NCBI RefSeq assembly: GCF_019279795.1
Contig: NC_056735.1
Location: 1,935,523,418-1,935,587,417, forward strand
Length of the DNA stretch: 64,000 nt
From: Protopterus annectens
Lineage: Eukaryota; Chordata; Ceratodontiformes; Protopteridae
Direction: 5' to 3'
Positions 9,413-21,711 of the stretch are shown here, piece by piece. The translations under genes and the position numbers were made by a program. How positions within the stretch are numbered: position 1 is the stretch's first letter; every line of letters starts with the position of its first letter. The notes under the pieces were generated by a model. It was not told the origin of the DNA. It did not search any database and saw only the letters and a program-made list of their open reading frames with translations.

Positions 9413-10199
9413 CCAGTCAGTATGCTGCTGCTGCTACACCCTATTTAGATGCTGTTATTATTCACCTGATGACAGGCTAAGATACATTAAGAGAGGCTAA
9501 GATAACTCTTAATTATTTTAAAAAACAAGCTGGGTATGATCGAAGTGAGGTAATTGGGGTATGTGATAAGCCAAGGAATGGTCATAGCCCAAAAACGAAC
9601 TTTGAGGCCTTGGGGGACTGACCTATTCCAAGTACTAAAAACAAGCATTCCTAGGAATGGCCAGATACCAGACGATGTGCATGCATCACTGAGAAACTAG
9701 AGCCACTCCCGTAACTGACTTAATAAAAGGGAAGATGCCTATAAAAATAAGGTGGATGGTGGAAGCAGATGCTATTTTCAAAAGTCTAAAAGTCAGACTT
9801 TGATCAGATCTGGTACTGACATACCAAGCCTTTAGTAAATCATTCTTAGTGTATACAGGTGCTTCATCGGGGAACCATGATGGTACTCCTCCGGGATGGA
9901 GAAGATCACTTATTTGTTACATGATCTATAAATTAAGCAAGGCAGAAGTGAAATGCTCTAGAAGTGAGACAGAGTGTTTAGCAACAAAATGGTTTCTCTC
10001 TCTTTGCTTAAATACTACTTACTTATGTGGCTAACTAGATGATACTTAATTATGTGGCTAACAAGATGATAGCAAGATACTTTGTCAGTGGGCCCTCTGA
10101 CTTCAAGCTATTTAGGCTCCATAAAAAACACTAAGCTGGTTCAATCCACCAAAATGCAGATGGCCTACCAAGGGCTTACTGGCAAGCCACTTGTTCGGA

Positions 10200-12770
10200 A
10201 ACTGTGGGTTTTAAGCTAGAAAATGTAATTGGAGCATAGTGTGGTTTTTTTCACCAGTTTAAGGAATGCAACTGACCAAAACAAAATTCAAATAGTGGTG
10301 TATGTAATACTTGTGACCGAAAAATGTGTACACAATAGTGCTAAATATGCTCCTGACCTAAAACGGTGTAAAAGGATGTAAACATGATTGCTGCTTTCTT
10401 TTAATGTAGTCAGTGGTTTATTTGGTTATGTCTATTACTTTAAGGGCACGTATAACCTATCTATACTAGTACTAGGTCTGTTGAAAAAAACATTTGGAGA
10501 TAATATAAAAAATGGCTGAGACAAGCCTAAAGACACAAAGAGAGTTGTTGCACTTAGTAAAGGGAGGAAAGCTTCCAGAGCAGCAGCTGTGTGTCAAAGT
10601 TCTTACTGAGAAATATTCCTGACATAATCCAGAGTGAGCTACTATCAGTGCCTATTTTCCAGCAGCAAAATGTTGAACTAAAGGTACTGGTTAAAACCAC
10701 AGGACTTTATTTTGTTTAGAAAAACCTGCCATACCTTCACTTGCATATAATAAACTGCACTATTTGTATAAAGATTTGTGGTCTCTATTGTATTAATTTT
10801 CCATATTTATGTGTACATAGTGCTTTGCACTGGTTGTGTGTATAGTTATTCCTGCAAAAGATCACATCTTCATAGAAATGCCCCACTCTGGCAAACCTAA
10901 TTATTGTTCTCTTCCAATTTTATACCAAAGTTTTATATTTACATGGAGTGAAAGATTCTTTACTACATAAATGAAACAAGGCTCTGATATATTAACTGCA
11001 TATAAGAGATTCATTAGGCAGCATAACATTATTTTCTTCATTGTTTGTTCAGTAATGAGGCAGACCACTTAGAAGTGGTTAGCAAATTATATTATTTTTC
11101 TTATGTTAAGTACAGCAAACCATTGTAAGTACAGGACAGGGCTCACTCTCTGAGGGCAGCAGCTACCACTGCAATCTTCTTTTTGATTGCTTCTACTCAG
11201 AGTATTTGTGAGGCTGCTTCATGGTCAGCCTTCCACACATGAGCGAAACATTATAACATGAACGTCCAATCCAAGACTAGAGCACATATTCCTTTTACAA
11301 TATGCCAAGGAGAGTATATGACAGTTATTCAAACAAAAATGCAATAGGATGCCACCCTCCTGCCTCGTAATAGTGCTTTTACTGAATCTAGTAACCATTA
11401 TACTTTTCATTGGGCTTCCTGGTAGTCTATCTGTCTTGCAAAGGTAGAATATTCTTTTTATGTATCTACTTGAAGATTCATATTCTGGGTATAAAAGGAA
11501 AATATTGTGTTAGATATTTTATTAATGTATTAAATCTATTAACTGAAGTCTAAATAGACCCAGTTCAGGCACAGCCAGGAAGATAAAAGCAATGTTACAG
11601 GTGAAGAGAAAAATTGCAAAAATGTTATTTTACAAATCAATTTTGCAGAAAACATAGACATAAAACATAGAATTAATCTAGATGTTAACAGTAATATCCA
11701 AATAAAAGCAGTTTAAGCAAGAGAAGTAACTATGACATTTAGATTTGCAAGCAGAGATGCTAAATCTTACACCAGGGCAGTTGGTCTGTACTGCTTATAA
11801 TACCAACAAAAATAACAACAAAGGAGAACATCTAGATTGCACTTCTTTATAGACGGTCCATATTCCAATAGCCATAACTCAAGTATTCAGTTCTGTGTGC
11901 AAAGTAACGTATAATGCCAGACAGCCATGGTTGAAGACTGTCCCATTTCTAGAATAAATCCTGGAGCAATGATCATACTGTTTGACAGTGTGCTGCTGTC
12001 AATGCTATAGTGAGTTATCGCGCAGATGAATCTTGCTACAGGTCACACTACTACTTCAAATTTCTGCATACTAAGAAACACAAGTGTTTAACAGCTGTAG
12101 AACATTCAATGTAAAAGATCTTCCACTGAAAAAAAAAAAATCTTATATTCAGGCATTCCTAATGCTAACCACTGCAATCCAAGCCATTAATGCAATCATA
12201 GAGGTCGCAGTCACTTGAAGCCAAGAATAACCTCGCCTGCAAATAGTAAAGATAAAGCTCTTTTGTTCAAAAAAAGGATACTTTCTAGACCTTGACTATA
12301 CCTTGTAAGCATGCCCATGAAAATGATGAAGATGATGGAAGACAAGGCATACCTTTGCAGAGTCAAATGCCTACCTTGTATGTGTTATATTTTATGCTGA
12401 GAATGTTAGCTATAGCTGTTATTCCACAGAGGCAAGTAAAAATGACAGAAAGTTGTGGCACTGGTAACCACAACTGTTATAACACCTCCCACTAGTTATT
12501 ACTAGTACATTATCATATGGGACATGCACCTTCTTCAGATCCAAAATGTACACTTAAACAGTACTATCAAACTCTGCTGACTCTTTCACATTTGTGTGAG
12601 GATAAGGAGTTGATCTGCTGTTCCACGAGTAACTCCTTTTGAATCAGTCTGTAGCTTGATTAATATTCCTTTCCAGCAGCCTTGTAGTGGCTTTGACACA
12701 GACAGCATAGAATATGATCTGTGTATAATTAAATGGTATCTTACCTGTTCTTCTTAAATCAGCAACCAGT
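10200..12770. other. No gene recognised
   Basis: AT-rich flank with only short open frames. The left few hundred bases could contain the 3' LTR of the fossil element, but no matching 5' copy is seen. Nothing else recognisable. Confidence 0.6.
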
Positions 12771-12775
12771 ACTTT

Positions 12776-12885
12776 TATTTATTTATTTATGTATTTGTTT
12801 GTTTGTTTGTTTGTTTTCATCATTTATCGGGGTTGGTAGACTGGTCCTAAGACCTTCTTCAGGAATAACCAGGGGAGGCTCGTGC
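12776..12885 (-). mobile_element. LINE/SINE 3' tail fragment
   Basis: T-rich (TTTA/TTTG)n followed by GTTGGTAGACTGGTC, then CTTCTTCAGGAATAACC and CCAGGGGAGGCTCGTG. In reverse complement this is a degenerate form of the tail seen at 46195-46268, where a GAGC..CTCC..GCTGAAAA..GTC block precedes AACAAATG and an A-rich end. Similar minus-strand copies lie at 41985-42075, 56525-56605 and 61460-61550. Confidence 0.5.
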
Positions 12886-12889
12886 TATA

Positions 12890-13232
12890 GGACTGTGGGA
12901 CTGCAGCCCTCCCAACTGTGAAATAAAGTCCCACAGTCCCCGAAGAAAAAGAAAATATAGAATAAAATTTGAAAATAATAAAAAAAAAAAAAATCTTGGA
13001 CTGCACGCATGCGTGCTAAGTTCCTGGCTGCTTTGTTAGGCAGGCCAGAACACTTAGCACGCATGCTCAGGCATTCCTGAGCTCCAGACTGCTCAGTTAG
13101 GCAGTCCGGATAGGGAAGGGAGTAAACTCCTCCCTTCCAACCCAGAGATCTGTGCGGTGACGACCGCACAAACCAGACGGTCACCAGACTGCATCGCTCG
13201 CAGTCTGGGCCAATAGCGGAGGCTCCAGCCTC
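12890..13232. repeat. Array of consecutive GC-rich inverted repeats (hairpins)
   Basis: Perfect or near-perfect stems follow one another: 12890-12939 (GGACTGTGGGA/TCCCACAGTCC), 13007-13065 (GCATGCGTGCTAAG with its complement), 13067-13082 (CTCAGG/CCTGAG), 13085-13110, 13112-13138 (GGGAAGGGAG with a near complement), 13152-13169 (GTGCGGT/ACCGCAC), 13184-13208 (CCAGACTGC/GCAGTCTGG) and 13217-13232 (GGAGGCT/AGCCTCC). GC and CpG content are far above the surroundings. It abuts a LINE-tail fragment and may be part of the same minus-strand element, perhaps a structured 5' region. No family assignment. Confidence 0.7.
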
Positions 13233-13434
13233 CTCACATCTCACGGGAGTGTATGCGTGGGCTAGGATGGGAGGTACAGATCATACCAGCATGGATGACC
13301 AAGATCGGTGAGCTGCAGGATGGGCTTGGTGCATGACCGAGAAGCTGCAGTACAGGATCAGATCGTGGCAGAGACAGGTAGGGTGTATGATCGAGAAACA
13401 GGTGTGCCGAGAAGCTGCAGGATGGACCGAAGAG

Positions 13435-13536
<102 letters not shown>

Positions 13537-13539
13537 CTG

Positions 13540-14380
13540 CAATGTTCTGGAAGTTAAAATGGAAACTCTTTATTTGTATTGCACAGGGTGTGCCGTATAA
13601 TCATTTTCCATGTCTGACTGCATACACCATAAAGGCATTTTGCCTTCAAATTTTATCATTTCATGGTGCTGTAGCAATGTAAACAATTTATCTGCACACT
13701 GTACTGCATCCTGATATGGAAAATTATCATATGTCTTTTTGCTGTCTGCATACCGCGCATTTTTGTGTTACATGGCAATTCAGAAATAAACCATAATTTT
13801 CTGTTACAAAGACGTATAATATTACTCAAGTAAAATAAATGTCATTTTTTTTTATTTCTTGTAGAAAAAATATTACATCTACTAATGTACCGTAATCAGT
13901 GGATCGTTATAGCAGAACAAAAGTAAAAAAAAAAAATCTCATGAGATCAAATCTTTCTCAAGTACCTACAGTTATTTCAAACCCACTAAGAGTACATGGG
14001 ACTGACAATGTCCAGATAACACCCAAGCTAATCACTAGCATTAATGTGCAGACAATGTTTGTTTTAGCAACTGTATGTTATTATGCCAGCAACTTCTATG
14101 CTTCTAATCTGGACAGCAAATATTCAGACTTACAAAATTCGCATATGTCATGTAGGTGATTACATAGATTATTCTAATTTCTGATAGCATAGCTGTTAGA
14201 AGGGGTAACATACTGACACAGTGGTTTATTTTGTTCTCTAGTTCACTTCTTGGTTAAGATGTTGTCTCTGAAGAGTCATCATTTCTGCTCTATATCACAC
14301 TGTGGTTTTTCCAGATGCTTCTGTTTCTATATCTCAAACAATGCTGTGGATTGATGAATTAGTTATCCTCCAAGCTGCTC
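13540..14380. other. No gene recognised
   Basis: AT-rich spacer between two microsatellites, without recognisable coding or repeat signature. Confidence 0.6.
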
Positions 14381-14381
14381 A

Positions 14382-14501
<120 letters not shown>

Positions 14502-14687
14502 TACTGGTGGCTAGAGAGAACTCAGGATATCTGCTGATGGTGCTTGAACCATGTACCACTGCTATAGGTAACAAGAGCCTGAATTCCCTACCCACCACCA
14601 TTTGTGAAATGTTTGGAGATTTTTGCCTCATATTTTGCTCTGTTCCTTGTAAAATCTGTGGTTTCTGAATGCTTAACCCCTTAAATA

Positions 14688-14880
14688 GTTGATGGTGCAG
14701 TGGTAGCATTGTTGTCTCATAGCTAGAGGTTGTCTGGTTTGATTCTTGGATGAGGTACCTTATGTGTGGGAGTCTGCATGTTCTCCCATCTTACAAAGAC
14801 ATATTTCTGGACTGTTTCTCCCTGGGCTTCTGCTGAAAATTGGCTTTTGTTCCAAGTCAGACTTTCCTGGTTAACAAATG
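14688..14880 (+). mobile_element. tRNA-derived SINE with LINE-type tail
   Basis: The head GGTGCAGTGGTAGCATTG resembles a pol III A box and GGTTTGATTCTTGG a B box. The centre has GGGAGTCTGCATGTTCTCCC and AAAGACATAT, reminiscent of V-SINE-type central sequence. The tail (TTCTCCCTGGGCTTCTGCTGAAAA through AACAAATG) matches the 3' end of the LINE at 44399-46268. It is flanked by TTAAATA at 14681-14687 and 14881-14887. Confidence 0.8.
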
Positions 14881-15020
14881 TTAAATAACTAAAAATAACA
14901 GGCATTTGAACTTCAGACTTCATATTCTTCAGAAAGTACATGGTAACAGAAAACCTTTTATTCTAGCAATTTTCTAAGTTTATAACATGGGTATTTGAAA
15001 TTTGTCCCTATTTTTGGGAT

Positions 15021-15290
15021 TGTATTCCCCCATTATTGGCTTCGTCCAGGTTTTTTGTGCTAAGGTTGAAAGCTATGGTGAGAACTGAATTCACTGAATA
15101 TGTTTGGGGGCTGTATTCCCCCATTACTGGCTTTGTCAACGTATGTTTTTTGCTAAGAAGGTTGAGAGCTATGGTGAGAACTGAATTCACTGAATATGTT
15201 TGGGGGCTGTATTCCCCCATTACTAGCTTTGTTCAGGTGTTTTGTGCTAAGAGATTGACAGCTATGGTGAGAACTGATTTCATTAAATGG
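15021..15290 (+). repeat. 91-97 bp tandem repeat, three units
   Basis: TGTATTCCCCCATTA recurs at 15021, 15112 and 15209, each followed by GGCTT(C/T)GT and by a degenerate MITE end (GGTTGAGAGCTATGG). The units between share GAACTGAATTCACTGAATAT. This is local amplification of a MITE terminus plus its flank. Confidence 0.88.
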
Positions 15291-15318
15291 TAGCCATTTA
15301 AGTTTCAGTCTTCCTCTC

Positions 15319-15400
15319 TTCTATAAAGCTGATGAATTGGCATAGTGGTATGTTGCTCTGACTATTTTGCACAGGGTCCTGGGTTTAATACTTGGCAGTG
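15319..15400 (+). mobile_element. tRNA-like SINE head fragment
   Basis: TTGGCATAGTGGTATGTTGC (A-box-like) and GGTCCTGGGTTTAATACTTGG (degenerate B box) are spaced as in a tRNA-derived SINE head. MITE-like sequence (ending ATTTCTTGTGCTGCAAAGTTTAGAGATA near 15560) follows. No folded tRNA gene is implied. Confidence 0.5.
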
Positions 15401-15635
15401 AAATGTATGGTAGTAACACAGCATTTTATTCTAGCAACTTTCCAACATTATGCAAGCAATGTTTAAAATGTGTCCCTGGTTTCTGGGCTTTTACCCCCCC
15501 CCCCCAATACATTTTGGCTTTTTCCAGATTTCTTGTGCTGCAAAGTTTAGAGATACAGCTGAGTGTCAAATAGATTTTACAAGAAACTGAGAGCTGCAGG
15601 GGAACAAAAGTTTAGTGCTGCTTATGTGGAATCAA

Positions 15636-15830
15636 CTTGCGTCGTTAATAGCACAACAGGTAGTGTACTTGTTTTTGATGCAGGAGGCTGTGGGTTCTAC
15701 TTCCCCAGTAAGAAGATGCATTGCTGATACTGTACTGTGTTGTAAAGGGGGTGGATACTGCAGTCCTTTTTGGCAAAGATACCTAGTAACTATGAAACTG
15801 CTATCAGTTTGCCATCCATTCCATATTGCA
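15636..15830 (+). mobile_element. tRNA-derived SINE
   Basis: TAGCACAACAGGTAGTGTAC (A-box-like) and GGCTGTGGGTTCTACTTCCCC (B-box-like) are followed by a body ending in ACCTAGTAACTATGAA. That end is shared with the SINEs at 21712-21905 and 62915-63125. Confidence 0.6.
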
Positions 15831-16640
15831 ATATTATTAGCTTCTCATTTTTTTTAATGCAACATAGGCAATTTATTCCTCAAGGGCAACATACACTATT
15901 TGTAGATGAAACAATGAAATATAAAGTTGTTTGCTAGCAGCAACCTCTTTATTAGTTACAGGTTTCTTTAATGTGGAATTATTTAGATGACTTTTACTTC
16001 TTCAGAAATTGTGCATATTTACTGATACTGGTGGACTGTAGAAGTCTGAGTAGATTTCTATGATGGAAATGTTCTTTACTGGGCAGTTTTGTCATTATTG
16101 GTGCATGCATTTTGTTTCATTGTTTACTGGAAAAATGTTCAAGGCAATAAATTTAAAACGCCCTCTAACAACTGTACTGTATTGTACAAGGAATATAATT
16201 TAATACAATCAGGAAGGTGTATCAAAGAGCCATGTATGTTTCGTGTGCAAGGGGCCTATGATTTGAAAACAGCTCAAAATTAATCTTTATCTGCCACTGA
16301 CAAAATATATTTTCTTTGAATGTGGGTTTCAATGCTGTTTCAATGAATGTGAGTTTCAAGGGCAGAGATATTTTAATGCTAAGTCTGTTTTCATTATGAG
16401 ACTGCATTGCTTTGTTTAGCAGACATCTTAGTGTCTGTGCTGTAAAATGCAAAATAAAACTTTCAAATGAAGTCCAGATTATTGTAGAAGTAAAGCAGTA
16501 TGCACATTAGTGTTTATGGTAAATGGGATAAAATAGCCAAGTAATGGTTTATTGGAATGGCTGCGGGGGGGGGGGGCTCCATTCAACCATGATTTTGTGA
16601 GGGGAAAGGGCGGCAAACTCAAAGACAGCCCCGGCTAAAC

Positions 16641-16939
16641 TATAGCTCTCAACTGTCCAGATTTTCACAGAATGAAAAGATTTTTGCTTCTTATTTTTGG
16701 TTTGTTCCTCATAAAAGTTGTGGTTTTCTGGCAAATCATTTAGGAATGAAGTCACTAAATAATGACAGACACTGAGTTTCAGACTTCATAACTTTCAGAA
16801 AAATGCATGCTAAAGCAAGACCTGTTATATTCTATCAACTGTCTCAATTAATACAAGAGCAATTTTTAGTACTGTTTATATGTTCCCCCAATATATTTGG
16901 TCTTGTCCAGATTTCCTGCATTAACATGTTCAGAGGTAC
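16641..16939 (+). mobile_element. MITE copy (CCTCTCAAC family)
   Basis: Starts TATAGCTCTCAACTGTCCAG and ends TGTTCAGAGGTAC, degenerate versions of the inverted repeats at 24091-24338. Internal blocks (TTTTGGTTTGTTCCTCATAAAA, TCAGACTTCATA, TTTGGTCTTGTCCAGATTTC) match the family. Confidence 0.75.
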
Positions 16940-16973
16940 GTGCAAATAAATTGTTTTATAGAATTAGGCATAT

Positions 16974-17480
16974 CCAAACCTCTCAACTGTCCCAGATTTT
17001 GGCTCAAAATGTTGCTCTTCCCCTAATAATCCCTCCAAAAAATGGCAATTTTGGAAGAAAACGTGGAGAGTTTACACTTAATAAATAACTGATAATCAGA
17101 GTTATAGATTACTTTTATTTCAGAAATGCATGTAGATTCTTTTACTTTGTCAGTTGCTCAAGTTAGCAGTACTAATATTAAAAAAGTGTCCCTTCTTTGA
17201 CAAGTTCCTAGCTGTATTGTGTGGCTATTTTATATTTTTGCATCACATTTTTGGTCCATTTTTCATAAAATTGTGGGGTTTTTCATGGCAAATTAGTGGC
17301 AAATCATTAAAGACTGAAGTTAGAAAATAATGACAGATGTTTGAGTTTCAGATTTTAAACCCTTTATTATCTTTCTAACTTTATAAGAGCAATATTTAAA
17401 AATTGTCCTTATTTTTGGGCCTTTCTCCCACTTCTATGTATGACTTTGCCCAGATTTCTTGCTCTAAGGTTGAGAGGTAT
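16974..17480 (+). mobile_element. Second MITE copy, enlarged or nested
   Basis: Starts AAACCTCTCAACTGTCCCAG and ends GGTTGAGAGGTAT at 17468-17480. It is roughly twice the length of 24091-24338, and family blocks (TTTTTCATAAAATTGTGG, TTTCAGATTTTAAACC) appear only in the second half, so one copy has probably been interrupted by or fused with another. Confidence 0.65.
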
Positions 17481-17489
17481 GACAAATGT

Positions 17490-20400
17490 GTCAGGGCCAT
17501 CACAGTCAGCCAGAGATATTTCAAATTGCGACATACTTGTTGCACCCCACTCCCCCATGTAGTGACTCTCGATGTGTCCAAGCAAGGCAAGGAGCAGTTA
17601 TGCAGTGTAAATGTGCAGAGTATCCCCCCATCCAAGGTAGACACATTTTCATCTGTCCTTGATTTTGCAGAATGTTCTGGTTTCTGTCATATTTTTATAC
17701 AGTTGATTTATGCTTATTATTCAGAAAGTGCCTGTTGCTCTGTGTTTAAGTAGCAATGCTTTAATGACCATCAGGAAAGCTTGTCTGAGATTGTAAGATG
17801 CAAGTAAGCTTTAATAAGCATACTGCTAAAGAATTGCCAACATTGAAAGCCTTTCTGTTGTTGCCATGCAGAGAATACTTGCATAACTAGATAACATATA
17901 AGCCTTGGGTATTGAAATGCATATGAAAGTATTTGTAATAAAGGACAGAATTACATTATTTTAAGAAGCTCAGTACATTTGTTGGAGACTTGCAGTCATC
18001 TTTGCAGGCTTTACCTGTAAACTAAACAGAATGCCAATCTATCATGTGTGGTCCATAACCTGTGCAGTAATCCTTTAATCAATGTATCTTGAGCTTCTTT
18101 CTTGTTTGCTTTTCATTTTTTACTTTGATCATTTTTCCCCCATGAAACAAATAGATAGTTGTACAGGCAGCAGGTCTTTTTTGGATAAGAAACATTTTTA
18201 CAAGTGGGGCTATCACAGAGATTGCTACTTTCAGCATGTTACTTGGTATTTTAATAAAGCTGAATATAAATTATAATTAGAAATGCAGTGCAAGGAGAAG
18301 TGGTTTGAGTTGAGTGCTGCTTGTTTTTCTTATACTTGATTTTGACTGGCATTTCAGTAATGTATTTAAAAAGTAATTTATTTTTTCATGCCTCACAATC
18401 TTTTTGTTTCCATCTAGATATTAAGTAAGCTGTCATGCAGTCAATGCATTGAAATATTTTTTTTCTTCTACACTTCATTTTGTCTTGATTGGTCTCTCAT
18501 AATGACAGTTTGGCACTCAGGGCAGCGTATTTAATTAAAGTTACAGTTTTTGTGGTTTTGACCATGGCCCCTCCCCTTTCTAGTTTGCCGCACCCATTTC
18601 CATTGACCCCGCCCATTCTGCTGTCTCCTGCAGCCCCCCTTTGATTTGAAGTCACCAGCCACCACTGGGAATAACCCTGGCCAAAGAGGCAAGGCACTAT
18701 ACATAAACATAAGTAACGAGAAAATGTCTTATGCTCGTTGGTGCTTTATAATAGAAACACCCAGTAGAAGTGCAACCAAAAAGTGACTGGTGCTTTACAA
18801 TAGGAACACACATTACAGGTATAAACAACTGCACAGTTTAGATACATACAGATAGTAATACCTTGACCATCCATGATATGTTGTATAATGTTAAACCAGT
18901 TGGGGTAGATATACAGAAAATTCAAGAACTGTACAACAGTATTTAACAACGATAATCATTACCTTACACTGCTGAGAAAGCTTGTATGTTAGTGCTACTG
19001 CTATGAAAATGGCAATGACAGATAGGGAGTGAAAACAGAAAATATTCCATGTTTGCCAGGCCATAGTTATTGGTCTCATCTTTCACTCAGCACTGAAAAG
19101 GTGCATTTGCCATTACATGTCAATAATGCTTGGTGCCTTCTGTATTCCATCTGAATCTTAATCATTCCCAATGACTTATTGCTTCCAAAGTGTTAATGGC
19201 TAAAGTAACTCATTTACAGAAAGTGATGATTTTTTTCTAGTATTTACATTTGGCATTGCCTTGCAAAACAGAGCATCTCCACCAACTTCTAAATTACCCA
19301 AAATATCTCTCCCACATTCTGACATTGTCTCCTTGCTGATGCAAGCCTGATCAGTTCCTCCAGTGTTACTGGATGTTTTGACAAAATGTATTCTGGGGTC
19401 ATCTTATCTCATTCCTCATTGCATATCTATATTATTTTCAGACTTTGGCAACCACCACATATGCTTGGTCTGTTGGTACCTATCAGTCAAACATGGGGAG
19501 CCTTTGCTAGCAATTCCTCAAATGATTGATGTTTTAACTTAACTCAGCATCTTCCATTGCCAGTGGTGTCCTCCAGTGAGGCCCAAGGGTCCTGAGTGAC
19601 ATGGCTACCACTTTTCAGTTATAGCCCATTAACACTACTATACTTTCTGAGGTCTTCAGCAAGGCAATTCAGACTCTGCATTACAACATCACACAGCATG
19701 TAGAAATAGCAGATGTAAAGCTGAGTACTGGACTCAGCCCATGCAATTGCATTTGTTACACATTCCCAGGGCATCCTCACTACAAGATTCCTCAATTTGT
19801 TCTGCCCCAACTCTCCATCAGGTGGAGATCACTTTGCAACTCAATATCTACCTTGCCACAAGTATTCTGAACATATGCCCTTTGATCAGATGAGATGATT
19901 AAACTTTCAGTTATTGCAATAAAGTGATCTGTTATTAAGTACATTTATGATCAGCCTTGTGTTAGAATATTGTACATGTTATGGGTACTCCATGACTAGG
20001 ACAAAAGGCTATAAAAATTCTTTATCTGAGGTTAAATCAGGCAAGTAAGTTAACTTAATCATGTCCCTATAGGTATCTGCACAAATTCTGCATAATCAAT
20101 AACACCTGATAGTAGAAGAGAGTCAGACAGTGATGCTATTTTTCAAACACTGCTTACACAGAAGGTCTACTACTCCAAGCAAATGTCCACTGCATGTGTA
20201 CAAACAAGAGACAAGAGTTATTCTTTTTGCACCTTGCAGCTGCAATCTCTTGTTTACTGGCACAAACTCCTACAGTACCTCTCAAAGTCAGAGGCTTGTG
20301 AGCATAACCACACCTATTAGAAGTTTATCCAAGTAGGAACTCCAAAATAGACAGACCATTTCTCATAAAAAAGCTCTTGTTTAAAAATCAGTGTTATGTC

Positions 20401-21700
20401 TTGAGGCATGACCAGCTATGGCAGTACATTCCAATCTCTTGCTGAAGCTCTAATGACTTCTGTAACAACTGAGGTGACATTCAGTGTCTCAAGAATTTCT
20501 GTTGCTGTGTTGCACTTCATTCCTTTCTGTCTTACTGCTGTGGGGCACATAACTGGCATCACATCTGAACCTTTCCCTTTGTCTTCTTAGTGGCCCCTGT
20601 GGATGATGAGCTCACATGGCAGCTACTACTTGCAATGCTTTTAGGCTGAGCTCAACTGGACTGTATTTTTAACACCACCTTCCAGCACGGCATTAGATAT
20701 GGGACCTAGAATCCCTATTCTGGTTGTGGGTCTCCTACTCTTTAAAAAAGCCATTATGCTGGTCAGATTTTGGGGTTCCTTATTTTGCTATTCTTCTAAG
20801 ACCAATCTGCCATGAGAGACGCTTTCAGGTGTCCAAAGCTGCAGATAATATAATTGTAAGCATTGCAGTGGCATACAGACTAGAACATCATGATATATCT
20901 GACTCATGGTCCTGATAGAATTTATCTGGATTACTCAAGCCACAGTTCAATGTTTCTCTTCAGACTCAGAGTAAAGGTAGATTTCATGTTTGTGACTGAT
21001 GACTTGTTCTGATCACGCCAAATTATTTAACTAGGTTGTTGACAGTGTTTTTATCTTTGTCACATTTTTAAGGCCATTGGTAAAAAGAAAAATGACCTGA
21101 TCCCTTTAATGCAGATAACAATACAGACACACAGTGGTGGATTATAATAGGGGTGAAACGGGTGACTGCCAAGGCCCACAGCTTCATGACAGGCCATTAA
21201 AACAATAAGATTAACTTTCTTTGATTAAAATAATGTTTTAAAAAATCATATCTCATCTCCAGAAGTTCTGGTTCTGCGTCTCTGCAAGGAAGTTCTATTC
21301 CATTCCAATCCCACTGAATCAGAATGCAGATCTCCCTAACAGAGTTCCTCCCTACCATTTATCACATTTCTCATTTGACTGTGGACACAGCTAACATGCT
21401 TGGACATTGCACTTTGAATAAAGTTGCTTTACCTGTGCTTTCACTGCACTCATTGCACTTTTTACAAAAGTTAACTGCTAAACTTTTCAGAGACTAATAT
21501 GCCTGTTGCACACAATGAAGCAAGTTTATTTGAAGTGTCCTTCTGAGGATCAAGCCCCCATAGAAGGGGGCAGCTCTTAGCTTGGAGAATTAATCCTATG
21601 CACCAACTGCCAGACTGTCATTTAATTTAGCTATTGCAGTGGGTTAACACTGCTGTTTCTTGCCTCAGGGGTTTTGGTTAAAATCCTTCATCTCCCCTTT
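17490..21700. other. No host gene recognised
   Basis: Mostly unstructured AT-rich flank. A C-rich patch at 18560-18660 looks like repeat sequence but I cannot name the family. Around 20080-20420 on the minus strand there are very weak hints of an old integrase-like remnant of a Ty3-type element; too weak to call. Confidence 0.55.
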
Positions 21701-21711
21701 TTGTTACTATA

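Larger units (their letters stand above)
7240..10190 (+). mobile_element. Fossil Ty3/gypsy-class LTR element, Gmr1-like domain order
   Basis: Remnants of an integrase (about 7300-8290: the zinc-binding region, then a core with LDYAT and IPKEIITDQ, the GLVQQFNK region and a C-terminal basic part) precede remnants of RT (YLDAVIIH near 9440) and RNase H (IYKLSKAEVKCSRSETECLA near 9930, then NADGLPRA near 10155). Integrase ahead of RT-RNase H is the order described for Gmr1-like elements of vertebrates and other deuterostomes. The element is thoroughly broken, with well over ten breaks, and has lost much of the RT. I could not identify LTRs. Old. Confidence 0.72.
14600..15290 (+). mobile_element. 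MITE family copy, split by a SINE and with its 3' end tandemly amplified
   Basis: Internal sequence (TTTTTGCCTCATATTTTG, later TTCAGACTTCATA, then GTCCCTATTTTTGGG) matches the MITE copies at 16641-16939, 16974-17480 and 24091-24338. The 5' inverted repeat is lost. A SINE with short target duplication sits at 14688-14880, and the terminal part is repeated three times from 15021. Confidence 0.75.

Noticed and set aside
14688-14760. tRNA gene at the SINE head (also the other SINE heads)
   Set aside because: A- and B-box-like stretches are present, but no cloverleaf with acceptor stem forms; these are SINE promoters.
20080-20420. Minus-strand integrase-like remnant of an old Ty3-type element
   Set aside because: Only a few short stretches in varying frames look like an integrase core; not enough to call without a profile search.
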